Source: Mucilaginibacter pedocola (GTDB taxonomy: Bacteria > Bacteroidota > Bacteroidia > Sphingobacteriales > Sphingobacteriaceae). From it: a stretch of DNA of 64,000 nucleotides. The DNA lies in assembly GCF_002013915.1 (NCBI RefSeq), contig NZ_MBTF01000002.1, positions 124,001 through 188,000 of the forward strand, read 5' to 3'. The translations under genes and the position numbers were made by a program. Below, one piece after another: positions 51,271 to 60,629 of the stretch. The number at the start of each line of letters is the position of its first letter. Within the stretch, counting starts at the first letter, position 1. The notes beneath the pieces are model-generated. The model searched no databases, was not told the origin of the DNA, and was given only the letters and a program-made list of their open reading frames with translations.

Positions 51271-52401
51271 ATGAAATCAAATTCCAAGTTCGTTTGGTTG
51301 CTACTATCCGTAATTGCCCAATGTTTGAGCTTTCGCGCCTTTGCGCAAAGCCAGGATTCAACTATTTATTTATTCAGGAATGTTGGCATTGCCGAAGAGC
51401 TTGTGTCGGCGATAGATAGCGCCGATTTTTACAGGGTGATCCCTCCTTTTACTTTGGACGGCGACCTGGTTGAGGTTAACGAATATTATATCAACGGTAG
51501 ATTACGTTCTGCAGGGAAAGTTAAACCGGAGACGATAAAAATGAAATATGGGAAAGGTAACTACGAGGGGACTTACATAAAATTTGATTCGATAGGCAAA
51601 CGACAAGTAATAATTAACTATTCGGAAGGAGTAAAGATCGGCCTGGAATACAGATATTATCCAGATGGAAAAACTTATGCTATTATAAATAATACAGACG
51701 AGTTTGATAGAGATATGTACCGTATAGCAAAAGTTGTGGCCTTTTATGACAGAACGGGCAATCAAATTTGTACGGATGGTGAGGGAATGGGAGTTTTGTA
51801 TGATAGAGATTTTAAGCCATTATGGAAGGGGCCTATCAAAAATGGAAAAATGGAAGGTAATTGGGTCATGGCGAAGCCCTTGCTCGAAGGGATTATAGTT
51901 AAGCTAATATACAAAGATGGCATTTTTCAGTCTGGGGAAACCTTAGAACCAGGAAATGCTAAGCCATATTTGTTTGATTGGCCGCTTGTGAAAGCTAAGC
52001 CCCAAATGGATCTGCTAGAGTTTGTTCAAAAATTGAAGAAGAAAATTAAGCTTTCTTCTAAGTCAGCGATAACAAGTAAAATAATAGATTCTATGTCAGT
52101 CTCGTTCGAGGTAAAACCCGATGGAGAGATAGCTGATATTGAAACAGTGACCCCGGTATCTGAAGAGCTGATGAATGCTCTGAAATTAGCCATGGGGCAA
52201 AGCACGAAATGGGAGGCTACTAAGGTGTATGGAATACCGCTAAGAACGCGGGTTACAATATCGCTCGGGTATAAAAGACAAATTTTTTATGGATATGCCA
52301 GATCAAGAGTTGTTTTTAAGACGGTAGATAACTTGCAAGAGGCTTATTACGATGGCATTGAGGTCGAGAACTTACCTGCTATTTCCAGGCGTATTAATTA
52401 A
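51271..52401 (+). CDS. Exported protein with TonB-like C-terminal domain
   Basis: This 376-residue protein has a signal peptide (MKSNSKFVWLLLSVIAQCLS), a central MORN-like or repeat region (YINGRLRSAGKV, YEGTYIKFDSIGKRQV, RYYPDGKTYAI), and a C-terminal segment VSFEVKPDGEIADIETVTPV like the TonB C-terminal fold. Bacteroidota have many such proteins associated with the envelope; the role is uncertain. It is convergent with mfd (3 bp between stops), and its promoter carries a -7 box. Confidence 0.75.
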   Translation: MKSNSKFVWLLLSVIAQCLSFRAFAQSQDSTIYLFRNVGIAEELVSAIDSADFYRVIPPFTLDGDLVEVNEYYINGRLRSAGKVKPETIKMKYGKGNYEGTYIKFDSIGKRQVIINYSEGVKIGLEYRYYPDGKTYAIINNTDEFDRDMYRIAKVVAFYDRTGNQICTDGEGMGVLYDRDFKPLWKGPIKNGKMEGNWVMAKPLLEGIIVKLIYKDGIFQSGETLEPGNAKPYLFDWPLVKAKPQMDLLEFVQKLKKKIKLSSKSAITSKIIDSMSVSFEVKPDGEIADIETVTPVSEELMNALKLAMGQSTKWEATKVYGIPLRTRVTISLGYKRQIFYGYARSRVVFKTVDNLQEAYYDGIEVENLPAISRRIN

Positions 52402-52404
52402 AGC

Positions 52405-55400
52405 CTACACGCCAACAACCATCAATTCTTCCAACACTTCCAACGCCTCGTTGATATTTCCAACCCTATCTACACTAATACGCAACGTGTTTTTAACCTC
52501 TTTAAGGTTAGTGCGCCTTGGGTTGCGTTGTACAAAATTGAGCACCTCGTGGAAGGCCGCTGTTTCGAAATAGGGCGATTGCTGGTTGCTGATGAAATAG
52601 CCTCGCAGCACATTGTTTTTGAGCGACAACTTCTCGAAGCCTATAGCCTTGGCCGCCCATTGCAGGCGCATCGAGTTCAGCAGGTCGTCTACCTGGCGGG
52701 GTACGGGACCAAACCTGTCCTGCAGTTGTTGTTTAAAGGCGGTTAACTCTGTTTCGTTCTCCAGCTTAGATAGCTCAGTGTATAGGTTATAACGCTCGCC
52801 AATATTGGTTACGTACTCATCGGGGATAAGTATTTCCTGGTCGGTATCTATTTGGGTGAAGCTGATGTATGGCTTCGGTTTCTCCTCGGGGAATACGCCT
52901 TTAAACTCATCTTCTTTGAGCTCTTGTATGGCTTCATCCAATATCTTATGATACATATCGAAACCGATCTCGGCAATAAAACCGCTTTGCTCAGCACCCA
53001 GCAGGTTACCGCTGCCTCGAATGTCCAAGTCGCGCATGGCTACGTTGAAGCCGCTGCCTAAGTCGCTAAACTCTTCGATTGCGCTCAGGCGTTTGCGCGC
53101 CTCGTTAGTAAGGGTTGATAGTGGCGGGCTCAACAAATAACAAAAAGCTTTTTTGTTGCTTCGCCCCACGCGACCGCGCATTTGGTGAAGGTCGCTAAGC
53201 CCGAACATATGGGCGTAGTTAATGATGATGGTATTGGCGTTGGGTATATCCAAACCGGCTTCGATGATGGTTGTGGCCACTAATACATCGTACTCGTGGT
53301 TCACAAATTTCAGCATCACATCTTCCAGCGCGTCGCCCTCTAACTGCCCATGGGCAATGCCTATACGTGCTTTAGGCACCAATTTGCGTATCAAGCCGCC
53401 TAATTGCGGCAGATCGGCTACGCGGTTGTGGATGAAGAACACCTGCCCGTCGCGCTCCATTTCAAACTCAACGGCTTCTTTTATCAGCGTATCGTTAAAC
53501 ACATGCAACTCGGTAACTACCGGCTGGCGGTTCGGCGGCGGGGTAGATATGATCGAAAGGTCGCGCGCGCCCATTAGCGAGAAGTGCAGCGTGCGCGGGA
53601 TAGGCGTTGCCGTAAGCGTAAGCGTATCTACATTGGCGCGCATCTGCTTCAGCTTCTCTTTTACCGTTACGCCAAATTTTTGCTCCTCGTCAATGATCAT
53701 CAGGCCGAGGTCCTTAAACTTCACGTCCTTGCTCACCAGCCGATGTGTGCCGATGATGATATCTACCTTGCCTTCCTTCAGCTTGGTAAGGGTATCCTTT
53801 ATCTGCTTAGTAGTTTTAAAGCGGTTAATGTAATCGATATTGGCCGGGAAGCCCTTCAGTCGGTCGCTAAATGTTTTGTAGTGCTGGGCGGCAAGGATAG
53901 TGGTCGGTACCAATATGGCAACCTGCTTGCTATCGGCAACGGCTTTAAATGCCGCGCGAACGGCAACTTCGGTTTTGCCGAAACCCACGTCGCCGCAAAT
54001 GAGGCGGTCCATTGGGTGCGGCGATTCCATATCTTTCTTGAAATCTGCCGTGGCTTTCTCCTGGTCCGGCGTGTCTTCGTACAGGAAGGAAGCCTCCAGC
54101 TCGGTTTGCAGGTAACTATCGCGAGAGAAGGCATTGCCATGCTGCGCCTTGCGTAAAGCATAAAGCTTTATCAGGTCGCGGGCTATGTCTTTAACTTTTT
54201 TTTTTGTGGTTTTCTTCAGCCGCTCCCAGGTGTCGGTGCCCAGCTTGTTCATGCGAGGCTCAGTTCCCTCTTTGCCGCTGTATTTGCTAATGCGGTTAAG
54301 CGAGTTGATGTTTACGTAAAGCAGGTCGTTATCGGCATATATCAGCCTTATCATTTCCTGCACCTTGCCGTTCACTTCCACTTTTTCCAGGCCGGCGTAT
54401 TTGCCAATGCCGTGGTCAATGTGGGTAATAAAATCGCCCGGCTTCAGGTCGCGCAGTTCCTTCAAGGTAATGGCCTGCGATTTTTGGTAGCCTTTTTTAA
54501 GCTTGTATTTATAGTAGCGGTCAAATATCTGGTGGTCGGTATAGCAGGCGAGTTTTTGCTCGCGGTCTATAAACCCTTCGCGGATAGAAACGTTGATTGG
54601 CGTAAACTTTACCGTTTTATCCAAATCCTCCAAAATAGCGTAAAGGCGCTCTACTTGACGAGGCGAATCGGTAAGGATATAGTTCTCTATCTTATCTATC
54701 TCGTTGTTTTTGAAATTGTGGATAAGCAGGCTAAAATCTTTATTGAACGATGGCTGCGGGCGCATATCAAAATTGATTTGCTGGGCATCGTTATAAAAAA
54801 ACTGCTTGCCAAATTCAACCAGCGGGAAATCGTGCAGTTGGTCGGCTATCAGTTTTTCGTCGGTAAAGCTAAATTTAGGGTCTATCCATTCGGGGTTCTG
54901 TTGCTTCTCTTCTGCAGAAAGCGCTTTCCACAATTGGGTAGCCTTTTTATGCCCGGTTTGGATGATATCCAGCGTGAACTGAACATCTTTTATCCACACC
55001 TGGGTGCCGGCATCCACATATTCCAATAACGAAATATTATTCTCCGTCAAAAACTTCGATTGTACGTTGGGTACTATCGTAATGTTCTTTACGCGCTCAG
55101 CAGATAGCTGGCTCTCTATCTCAAAGGTGCGGATAGATTCGATGAAGTCGCCAAAGAACTCGATGCGATAAGGCAGATCGTGCGAGAAGGAGAAGATATC
55201 AACTATACCCCCGCGGACAGAGAATTGCCCCGGCTCATACACAAAATCAACACGGTCGAAATCGTACTCAACCAAAAACTCGGCAATAAAATCGATGCTG
55301 AGTTTATTGTTCACCTCTATCTCGAGCGTGTTTTTCTCAAGAGAATTGCGGTCTATCACCTTTTCGGCAAGCGCTTCTGGGTAGGTAACGATGAGCTGCC

Positions 55401-55755
55401 CGTATTCGGTAGAGTGGTTAAGCTCGTTCAGTACTTCGGCGCGGGCCAAAACATTGCTGCTATCGGGTTGAGTAAATTCAAAAGGCTTGCGGTACGATGA
55501 GGGGAAAAGCAGAACATCTTTCCCGGTGAGGTTCTCCAGGTCGGCCTGGAAGTAAGCCGCTTCTTCGCGCTCAGGCAATACAAACACCATGTGCTTGTGC
55601 TGCAAAAAATACAATGCTGACGCCATGGCCGCATCGCCCGATCCGACTAACCCTCTAAGCTGTACTCTCGGGCTTTTACCTGCATTAAGCGCTTGCGCCA
55701 ATGCTTTCACCCGTTCGTCGGCTTTATACTTATCTAAAATATCGCGGATATTCAA
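52405..55755 (-). CDS. mfd: Transcription-repair coupling factor
   Basis: This 1116-residue protein matches Mfd, which removes stalled RNA polymerase and recruits UvrA for repair. Visible modules are a UvrB-like N terminus (YFQADLENLTGKDVLLFPS), an RNA polymerase-binding region (FITHIDHGIGKYAGLEKVEV), and the RecG-like translocase with GDVGFGKTEVAVRAA (Walker A near residue 590), IDEEQKFGV (Walker B), TATPIPRTL, and QMRGRVGRSNKKAFCYLL (motif VI). The start is a TTG at 55755, six bases after a TATATTTG -7 box at 55763-55770; no in-frame ATG is near, so the leader is very short. Confidence in the family is very high; start confidence is moderate. Confidence 0.95.
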   Translation of the reverse strand: MNIRDILDKYKADERVKALAQALNAGKSPRVQLRGLVGSGDAAMASALYFLQHKHMVFVLPEREEAAYFQADLENLTGKDVLLFPSSYRKPFEFTQPDSSNVLARAEVLNELNHSTEYGQLIVTYPEALAEKVIDRNSLEKNTLEIEVNNKLSIDFIAEFLVEYDFDRVDFVYEPGQFSVRGGIVDIFSFSHDLPYRIEFFGDFIESIRTFEIESQLSAERVKNITIVPNVQSKFLTENNISLLEYVDAGTQVWIKDVQFTLDIIQTGHKKATQLWKALSAEEKQQNPEWIDPKFSFTDEKLIADQLHDFPLVEFGKQFFYNDAQQINFDMRPQPSFNKDFSLLIHNFKNNEIDKIENYILTDSPRQVERLYAILEDLDKTVKFTPINVSIREGFIDREQKLACYTDHQIFDRYYKYKLKKGYQKSQAITLKELRDLKPGDFITHIDHGIGKYAGLEKVEVNGKVQEMIRLIYADNDLLYVNINSLNRISKYSGKEGTEPRMNKLGTDTWERLKKTTKKKVKDIARDLIKLYALRKAQHGNAFSRDSYLQTELEASFLYEDTPDQEKATADFKKDMESPHPMDRLICGDVGFGKTEVAVRAAFKAVADSKQVAILVPTTILAAQHYKTFSDRLKGFPANIDYINRFKTTKQIKDTLTKLKEGKVDIIIGTHRLVSKDVKFKDLGLMIIDEEQKFGVTVKEKLKQMRANVDTLTLTATPIPRTLHFSLMGARDLSIISTPPPNRQPVVTELHVFNDTLIKEAVEFEMERDGQVFFIHNRVADLPQLGGLIRKLVPKARIGIAHGQLEGDALEDVMLKFVNHEYDVLVATTIIEAGLDIPNANTIIINYAHMFGLSDLHQMRGRVGRSNKKAFCYLLSPPLSTLTNEARKRLSAIEEFSDLGSGFNVAMRDLDIRGSGNLLGAEQSGFIAEIGFDMYHKILDEAIQELKEDEFKGVFPEEKPKPYISFTQIDTDQEILIPDEYVTNIGERYNLYTELSKLENETELTAFKQQLQDRFGPVPRQVDDLLNSMRLQWAAKAIGFEKLSLKNNVLRGYFISNQQSPYFETAAFHEVLNFVQRNPRRTNLKEVKNTLRISVDRVGNINEALEVLEELMVVGV

Positions 55756-55762
55756 AACTGTG

Positions 55763-55770
55763 CAAATATA
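55763..55770 (-). promoter_or_regulatory. -7 box directly before mfd start
   Basis: TATATTTG on the minus strand lies 7 bases upstream of the TTG start of mfd, so the transcript would begin at or within a few bases of the start codon. Confidence 0.45.
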
Positions 55771-55918
55771 GCTAAAAATGGGCGCATGGCCGAAACCGCG
55801 CCTTTATCAAAAAATATAGCAAACAAAAAAGGGCATTGTTTACTTTCTAATGATAAATCGCCTAAGATAAATGGCGCAACAACAATTATAAACTACAGAT
55901 ACCAAACCATATACTACC

Positions 55919-56335
55919 ATGAAGAACTCAGTAATATTCGGATTATTAATTGGCGTGTTAAGCCTTGTGTGGCTTTTTGTAATGCGCAGCACCGGTTATA
56001 ATTTATCAGATAGTAAAGCATCGCCCATAGAATACGTCTCGGTTTTAATACCGCTTATCGGTTTATACTTCGGCGTTAAAAACTTCCGCGATGGCGAACT
56101 TAAAGGGCAGATGGGTTTTTTTGAAGCACTGATTCAAAGCTTTAAAATATTACTTGTCGGCGGTGCACTTGCCGTGTTTGCCGGCATTGTATTTATTAAC
56201 TGGGGCAGCCCCGAAACCGGCGATGTTACTTTTCAGAGCTTTAGCGGGCGCATATTTGGCGCGCTGCTGGTTGGCGTAATAATGGCAATTGGCGTATCTT
56301 TACTGCTCACCACCAGGAGCAATAAAGTTGATTAA
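55919..56335 (+). CDS. DUF4199 membrane protein
   Basis: This 138-residue protein has four hydrophobic helices with SVIFGLLIGVLSLVWLFV, PIEYVSVLIPLIGLYFGV, KILLVGGALAVFAGIVFI, GRIFGALLVGVIMAIGVSL; the loop KNFRDGELKGQMGFFEAL is the DUF4199 signature. The family is unknown in function and common in this phylum. A DUF2752 gene overlaps its end by eight bases. Start ATG 55919. Confidence 0.88.
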   Translation: MKNSVIFGLLIGVLSLVWLFVMRSTGYNLSDSKASPIEYVSVLIPLIGLYFGVKNFRDGELKGQMGFFEALIQSFKILLVGGALAVFAGIVFINWGSPETGDVTFQSFSGRIFGALLVGVIMAIGVSLLLTTRSNKVD

Positions 56336-56630
56336 AAAGCTGTTCAATCGCTACTTCGAACTTGTTATTTGGATAACTGCATTGGCCTGCCTGGCGTTTA
56401 GTGACCCGGCGAGCCATTCGCATTTTAGCCTGTGCCCTTTAAAGCAATTGGGCTTTAGCTGGTGCCCCGGTTGCGGCCTGGGCCATTCTATTGCTTATCT
56501 CTTCCACGGCGATATTGCCAATTCTTTCCATAGTCATTGGCTGGGTATACCTGTAACCATCGCGCTGTTTTATCGCATATATACCCTTGCCCGCCCTGTA
56601 AACTACCTGCAAAAGATACAGAACGGTTAA
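56328..56630 (+). CDS. DUF2752 membrane protein
   Basis: This 100-residue protein carries the DUF2752 signature SLCPLKQLGFSWCPGCGLGH (two Cys pairs) and two to three membrane helices (about residues 8-24 and 68-84). The start is taken as TTG 56328, giving MIKKLFNRYF; it overlaps the DUF4199 stop by eight bases. The alternative upstream start at 56289 adds residues that repeat the DUF4199 coding end in another frame. Translational coupling to DUF4199 is likely. The function is unknown. Confidence 0.8.
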   Translation: MIKKLFNRYFELVIWITALACLAFSDPASHSHFSLCPLKQLGFSWCPGCGLGHSIAYLFHGDIANSFHSHWLGIPVTIALFYRIYTLARPVNYLQKIQNG

Positions 56631-56796
56631 TTTACCGCCGTTTTCACCGACAGCGTTTTCCGACACCCATATTCACCGTAAAAACTACTTGGTTTACCGA
56701 TGGTTTAGCTTATGCTGCCTATTATAGATTGGCGTTTTTTGCCGGCGGCTATACCTTTACATCATTAAACATCACCAACACTAAAAAATTAAGACA

Positions 56797-57165
56797 ATGA
56801 ACATGTATCAAGATCCTTATATGACTTTCTCGGACATGACCTCCGAAGAAATGAGTTTCCTGAGCCAGGCTACAAATGGGCTTAGCGACAGGCAGAAACA
56901 ATACTTTTACATGGTTTATTCCGGTAAAAGGCGTACCCCGCAAGAAGTACTTATTTTTACCCTCCTTGGTTTTATATGTATCGCCGGTGTACAAAGGTTT
57001 ATTACGGGCCAAACGGCAATGGGTATATTCTTTCTGTTAACCGGTGGCTTCTGCGGCATCGGTACAATAGTCGACCTGATCAACCACCGCTCAATGGCTA
57101 ACGAGTACAATCAAAAAATGGCTTACGAGGCTTTCCAGATCACCAAAATGGCTGTTCAGGAATAA
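56797..57165 (+). CDS. TM2-domain protein
   Basis: This 122-residue protein has an N-terminal cytoplasmic part, then a TM2 motif: a first helix LIFTLLGFICIAGVQRFITG and a second GIFFLLTGGFCGIGTIVDLI with the DLI ending typical of the domain. TM2 proteins are small membrane proteins of uncertain function. It starts at ATG 56797 and is followed 39 bp later by a 35-residue frame. Confidence 0.85.
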   Translation: MNMYQDPYMTFSDMTSEEMSFLSQATNGLSDRQKQYFYMVYSGKRRTPQEVLIFTLLGFICIAGVQRFITGQTAMGIFFLLTGGFCGIGTIVDLINHRSMANEYNQKMAYEAFQITKMAVQE

Positions 57166-57204
57166 TTAACAAAAAAGATCAACCACACATAAATATACAT
57201 TACA

Positions 57205-57312
57205 ATGAATACCTTAAATAATAACACCCAGGAGTTGACCGTAGCGTTCGATAAAGAACTATTGAACCTTTTAAAAAACGATCTGCAGGCAGCAAAAGCA
57301 AAAAAGGCATAA
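57205..57312 (+). CDS. Short frame, 35 residues, possibly real
   Basis: ATG 57205 to TAA 57312 gives a 35-residue acidic/basic helical peptide (starting MNTLNNNTQELTVAFDKELL, ending in AAKAKKA). It lies 39 bp after the TM2-domain gene on the same strand and may be cotranscribed. Its helix-forming composition is protein-like, but there is no family to compare with. Confidence 0.4.
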   Translation: MNTLNNNTQELTVAFDKELLNLLKNDLQAAKAKKA

Positions 57313-57628
57313 GCTGACAAATTATAAGGGGCCTGACGCCCCGGTAAGGCTGAAACGAGTGTAAGCATTGGGAAGGGCAAGGGAGGCCCGGGGCGATTGG
57401 CCCACCAAAGAAAATATTACATGCGTTTTGGCCTTTGTATTTGGGCGATTTGATGAGTGAACACGAATTGCACGAATCTGGTCGAATTACACAAATCGAA
57501 GCAGTAAAAATTTTAGCCAATTTTCAGGATTCGTGAAATTCGAAATAATTAGAGAAATTAGTGTTCACTCAAATAAAAACCCTGTTAATCCTTTTCTATC
57601 CTGCTAATCCTGTCCTACCTTAGCCTTT
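57313..57628. other. Intergenic region with repeats (316 bp)
   Basis: It contains a small GC hairpin (GGGGC-CTGAC-GCCCC, 57328-57342), the inverted repeat at 57455-57570, and short AATCCTG direct repeats (57580-57618). No gene is seen. Confidence 0.6.
57455..57570. repeat. 116-bp imperfect inverted repeat
   Basis: Outer arms GAGTGAACAC (57455-57464) and GTGTTCACTC (57561-57570) are perfect. Inner arms GAATTGCACGAATC (57465-57478) and GATTCGTGAAATTC (57528-57541) differ at one position. It resembles the dispersed intergenic palindromes of this phylum. Confidence 0.65.
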
Positions 57629-58726
57629 ATGAAATTAGGAATGCTTACTGCATACCTGGAGAGTTTAGCTCCGCTGGCTTACCAGGAAGATTATGATAAC
57701 TCGGGCCTGATAGTTGGTAACCCGGATGCTGAAGTTACCCAGGCATTAATATCGCTCGATTGTACCGAAGCCGTGGTTGACGAGGCCATTGCCACACGCT
57801 GCCAGGTGATCGTATCGCACCACCCTATAGTTTTTAAGGGGCTAAAGCGCTTCAACGGTAAAACCTACGTGGAGCGAGTGGTAGAAAAGGCCATCCGCAA
57901 TAATATTGCAATCTATGCTATCCACACCAACTTGGATAGTGTTATGACGGGGGTGAACGCCCGCATTTGCCAAACACTCGGATTAAAGAATACTCGCATA
58001 CTGGCACCCAAACAACACCTGCTTAAAAAGTTGGTGACTTTTGTACCGGTAGCGCAAGCCGAGGCGGTACGCAATGCTTTATTTGCCGCAGGTGCCGGCC
58101 ACATTGGCAATTACAGCGAAACCAGTTTCAGTAACGAGGGCTTTGGTACGTTTAAGGGTAATGAACAAACCAACCCCTATGTCGGTGAACCCGGCAAGCG
58201 CCACCGCGAGCACGAGATACGTGTTGAAACTATTTACCCCGCCAATTTAGAAAGCAAAATTATTATGGCGCTGGTGCTGGCCCACCCGTACGAAGAAGTG
58301 GCCTATGACCTTTACCCCATAACCAACCAAAACCAACAGGTGGGCAGCGGTATGGTAGGGGAGTTGGATACTCCGCAAAATGCCGAAGCGTTTTTAGCAT
58401 TAGTGAAAGAAAGGATGCGCGCAAGCGTGATAAGGCATACGGCTTTTACCGGCAAACCCATCAAAAAAGTAGCGGTTTGCGGTGGCTCGGGAGGCTTTCT
58501 TTTAAAGCATGCTATAGCTGCCGGAGCGGACATTTTTATTACCGCCGACTACAAATACCACGAGTTTTTTGATGCCGAAGGAAAGATAGTTATTGCCGAC
58601 ATCGGACATTTTGAAAGTGAGCAATTTACGCAACAATTATTGTATGAAATTATTCAAAATAAATTTGTTAACTTTGCGGTCCGTTTAACAACAGTGAATA
58701 CAAACCCCGTCAAATATTATATTTAA
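57629..58726 (+). CDS. Nif3-like dinuclear metal centre hexameric protein
   Basis: This 365-residue protein has the NIF3/DUF34 features: NSGLIVGNPDAEVTQALISLD-type start (DNSGLIVGN), SHHPIVFKGLKR, AIHTNLD, ALVLAHPYEEVAYDLYPI, GGSGGFLLKHAIAAGADIFITA, and DIGHFESEQF with metal-binding His residues. The insert domain of long forms is present (about residues 130-235). Its role is uncertain; GTP cyclohydrolase-like and hydrolase activities have been discussed. Its stop overlaps the next start by one base (TAATG). Confidence 0.93.
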   Translation: MKLGMLTAYLESLAPLAYQEDYDNSGLIVGNPDAEVTQALISLDCTEAVVDEAIATRCQVIVSHHPIVFKGLKRFNGKTYVERVVEKAIRNNIAIYAIHTNLDSVMTGVNARICQTLGLKNTRILAPKQHLLKKLVTFVPVAQAEAVRNALFAAGAGHIGNYSETSFSNEGFGTFKGNEQTNPYVGEPGKRHREHEIRVETIYPANLESKIIMALVLAHPYEEVAYDLYPITNQNQQVGSGMVGELDTPQNAEAFLALVKERMRASVIRHTAFTGKPIKKVAVCGGSGGFLLKHAIAAGADIFITADYKYHEFFDAEGKIVIADIGHFESEQFTQQLLYEIIQNKFVNFAVRLTTVNTNPVKYYI

Positions 58727-59469
58727 TGGAACAAACCGTAGAACAAAAGCTTAAAGCTTTATACGACCTGCAAACCATCCACACAAAAATTGACAGAATC
58801 CGCCAGGTACGCGGCGAGTTGCCAATGGAAGTTGCCGATCTGGAAGACGACGTTGCCGGATTGGAAACCCGCATACAAAAAATAAAAAACGAGCTTGACG
58901 ACTTAGAGGACGAAATTGTAACCCGCAAAAACCTCATTAAAGAAGCGCAAGCCAACACCAAAAAATACGAAGCTCAGCTGAACGAGGTTAAAAACAACCG
59001 CGAGTACGACGCTATTTCGAAAGAGATAGAGATACAAGGCCTGGATATACAGGTAAGCGAGAAGAAAATTCGTGAGTTTGGTTTCGAGATATCATCAAAA
59101 ACAGGCATTTACGACAAAGCACAAGCCGACCTTGATGCTCGCCGCGCCGACCTGGATGCCAAAAAAGAAGAGTTGGGCACCATTACTGCCGAAACTGAAA
59201 AAGAAGAAAGCGAACTGAATGCTTTAGCTGAAAAAGCTACCGAAAATATTGAAGAGCGTTTACTTACTGCTTATACTCGCCTGCGCAAAAATGCAAAGAA
59301 CGGTTTGGCTGTAGTAACTATCCAGCGCGATTCATGCTCGGGCTGCTTTAACCAGATCCCGCCTCAACGCCAATCAGACATCCGCCAGCGCAAAAAGATC
59401 ATTGTTTGCGAGCACTGCGGCCGTATATTGGTTGACGAGCAAATGGCTTTGGAAGAAGAACAAGCATAA
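58726..59469 (+). CDS. C4-type zinc-ribbon coiled-coil protein
   Basis: This 247-residue protein has long coiled-coil helices (about residues 1-190; RIQKIKNELDDLEDEI) and a C-terminal zinc ribbon with CSGCFNQIPP and CEHCGRILVDEQ. This architecture (CT398/FlxA-like with zf-RING_7) is conserved and often next to a Nif3-like gene, as here. The function is unknown, and a role in transcription or secretion was suggested from structure. It overlaps the Nif3-like stop by one base, so the two are coupled. A terminator follows. Confidence 0.92.
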   Translation: MEQTVEQKLKALYDLQTIHTKIDRIRQVRGELPMEVADLEDDVAGLETRIQKIKNELDDLEDEIVTRKNLIKEAQANTKKYEAQLNEVKNNREYDAISKEIEIQGLDIQVSEKKIREFGFEISSKTGIYDKAQADLDARRADLDAKKEELGTITAETEKEESELNALAEKATENIEERLLTAYTRLRKNAKNGLAVVTIQRDSCSGCFNQIPPQRQSDIRQRKKIIVCEHCGRILVDEQMALEEEQA

Positions 59470-59496
59470 TAAGCAACCAACTACAAACTTATATTT

Positions 59497-59526
59497 GAAA
59501 GGCCCCAGCGATGGGGCCTTTTTTTG
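59497..59526 (+). terminator. Intrinsic terminator
   Basis: AAAGGCCCC-AGCGAT-GGGGCCTTTTTTT: a 9-bp GC-rich stem with a T tract, 30 bases after the zinc-ribbon stop. Confidence 0.93.
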
Positions 59527-59643
59527 TTGGGAAAGGACTTGCGGGGAAAACTGTCCATGCACTTGCGTCCTTCGTCCATTTACAAGAGTATCCGCGTGTT
59601 GCACCTTTGTATTGTCAATAACGACAATTAAAAAACAAAGAAA

Positions 59644-60177
59644 ATGAAAAAGCAATTTTTAGTGCCCACCCGCGACGAAGTAAGCCCGGCCAACCAGGTT
59701 ATATTTGACAGCTTGAATAAAACGTTAGGTTTTGTTCCAAATTTATACGCCACCATTGCTTATTCCGATGCTGGACTTGGCCGTTACCTCGCATATCAAA
59801 ACGCGAAAACCACGCTATCTAACAAAGAGAAAGAAGCAGTTAACTTAATAGTGAGCCAGGTTAATAACTGCCGGTATTGTATAAGTGCGCATACGCTTTT
59901 GGCTAAAATGAATGGTTTTACTGATGAGCAAATAGTAGATATTCGAAATGGTAAAAGTGCTACGCCCAAGCTGAACGCTTTGGTGCAATTGGCTGCAGAT
60001 GTAACACGCAACCGGGGAAAGGTAGCTGACGCTATTGTTAATGAATTTTACGCGAACGGTTACACCAACGAAAATCTGGTAGATCTGATTTTACAGGTAA
60101 GCGATAAAACGGCTATGAACTACCTGCATAATTTAACCGATATTGCCATAGATTTTCCGCTGGCTCCCGAGCTTTAA
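59644..60177 (+). CDS. AhpD-like carboxymuconolactone decarboxylase family protein
   Basis: This 177-residue helical protein has the redox motif NCRYCISAHTLLAKMNG (CxxC with a following His), the AhpD-type peroxidase signature, and DEVSPANQVIFDSLNKTLGFVP at the start. Members reduce peroxides or act as uncharacterised oxidoreductases. Downstream are an NTF2-like gene and an AraC regulator on the same strand, which may form a small stress or metabolic operon. Confidence 0.9.
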   Translation: MKKQFLVPTRDEVSPANQVIFDSLNKTLGFVPNLYATIAYSDAGLGRYLAYQNAKTTLSNKEKEAVNLIVSQVNNCRYCISAHTLLAKMNGFTDEQIVDIRNGKSATPKLNALVQLAADVTRNRGKVADAIVNEFYANGYTNENLVDLILQVSDKTAMNYLHNLTDIAIDFPLAPEL

Positions 60178-60205
60178 AATAACTCGATCCTAATCATCTT
60201 ATGAT

Positions 60206-60625
60206 ATGAACGCAGAGACAAAACGATATCCCATACCTCCATTTAATATGGAAACCGCACTGCAAAAAGTGCAAATGGCAGAAGACGCTTGGAATACCCG
60301 TGACCCTGAAACAGTTAGTTTGGCGTACACCATTGATTCGGAGTGGCGTAACCGAACTGAGTTTATAAACGGGCGGGACGAGATAAAGGCTTTTTTAACC
60401 CGCAAATGGCAGAAAGAATTGGGCTACAAGCTAAAAAAAGAACTTTGGGGTTTTAGGGAAAACCGTATGGCTGTGCGTTTTGAATACGAATGGCATGATG
60501 AAAACAACCAATGGTACCGTAGTTATGGCAACGAGCTTTGGGAGTTTGATGAGAACGGTTACATGCAAAAAAGATACGCCAGCATTAATGACATGCCCAT
60601 AAGCGAAAGTGAACGTAAGCTGTAA
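60206..60625 (+). CDS. DUF1348 (SnoaL-like) protein
   Basis: This 139-residue protein matches DUF1348, a nuclear-transport-factor-2-like family: [60 protein letters not shown] and [20 protein letters not shown]. The fold often binds small hydrophobic ligands; activity is unknown. It is between the AhpD-like and AraC-type genes. ATG 60206 chosen; another ATG at 60201 is out of frame. Confidence 0.9.
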   Translation: MNAETKRYPIPPFNMETALQKVQMAEDAWNTRDPETVSLAYTIDSEWRNRTEFINGRDEIKAFLTRKWQKELGYKLKKELWGFRENRMAVRFEYEWHDENNQWYRSYGNELWEFDENGYMQKRYASINDMPISESERKL

Positions 60626-60629
60626 CAAC

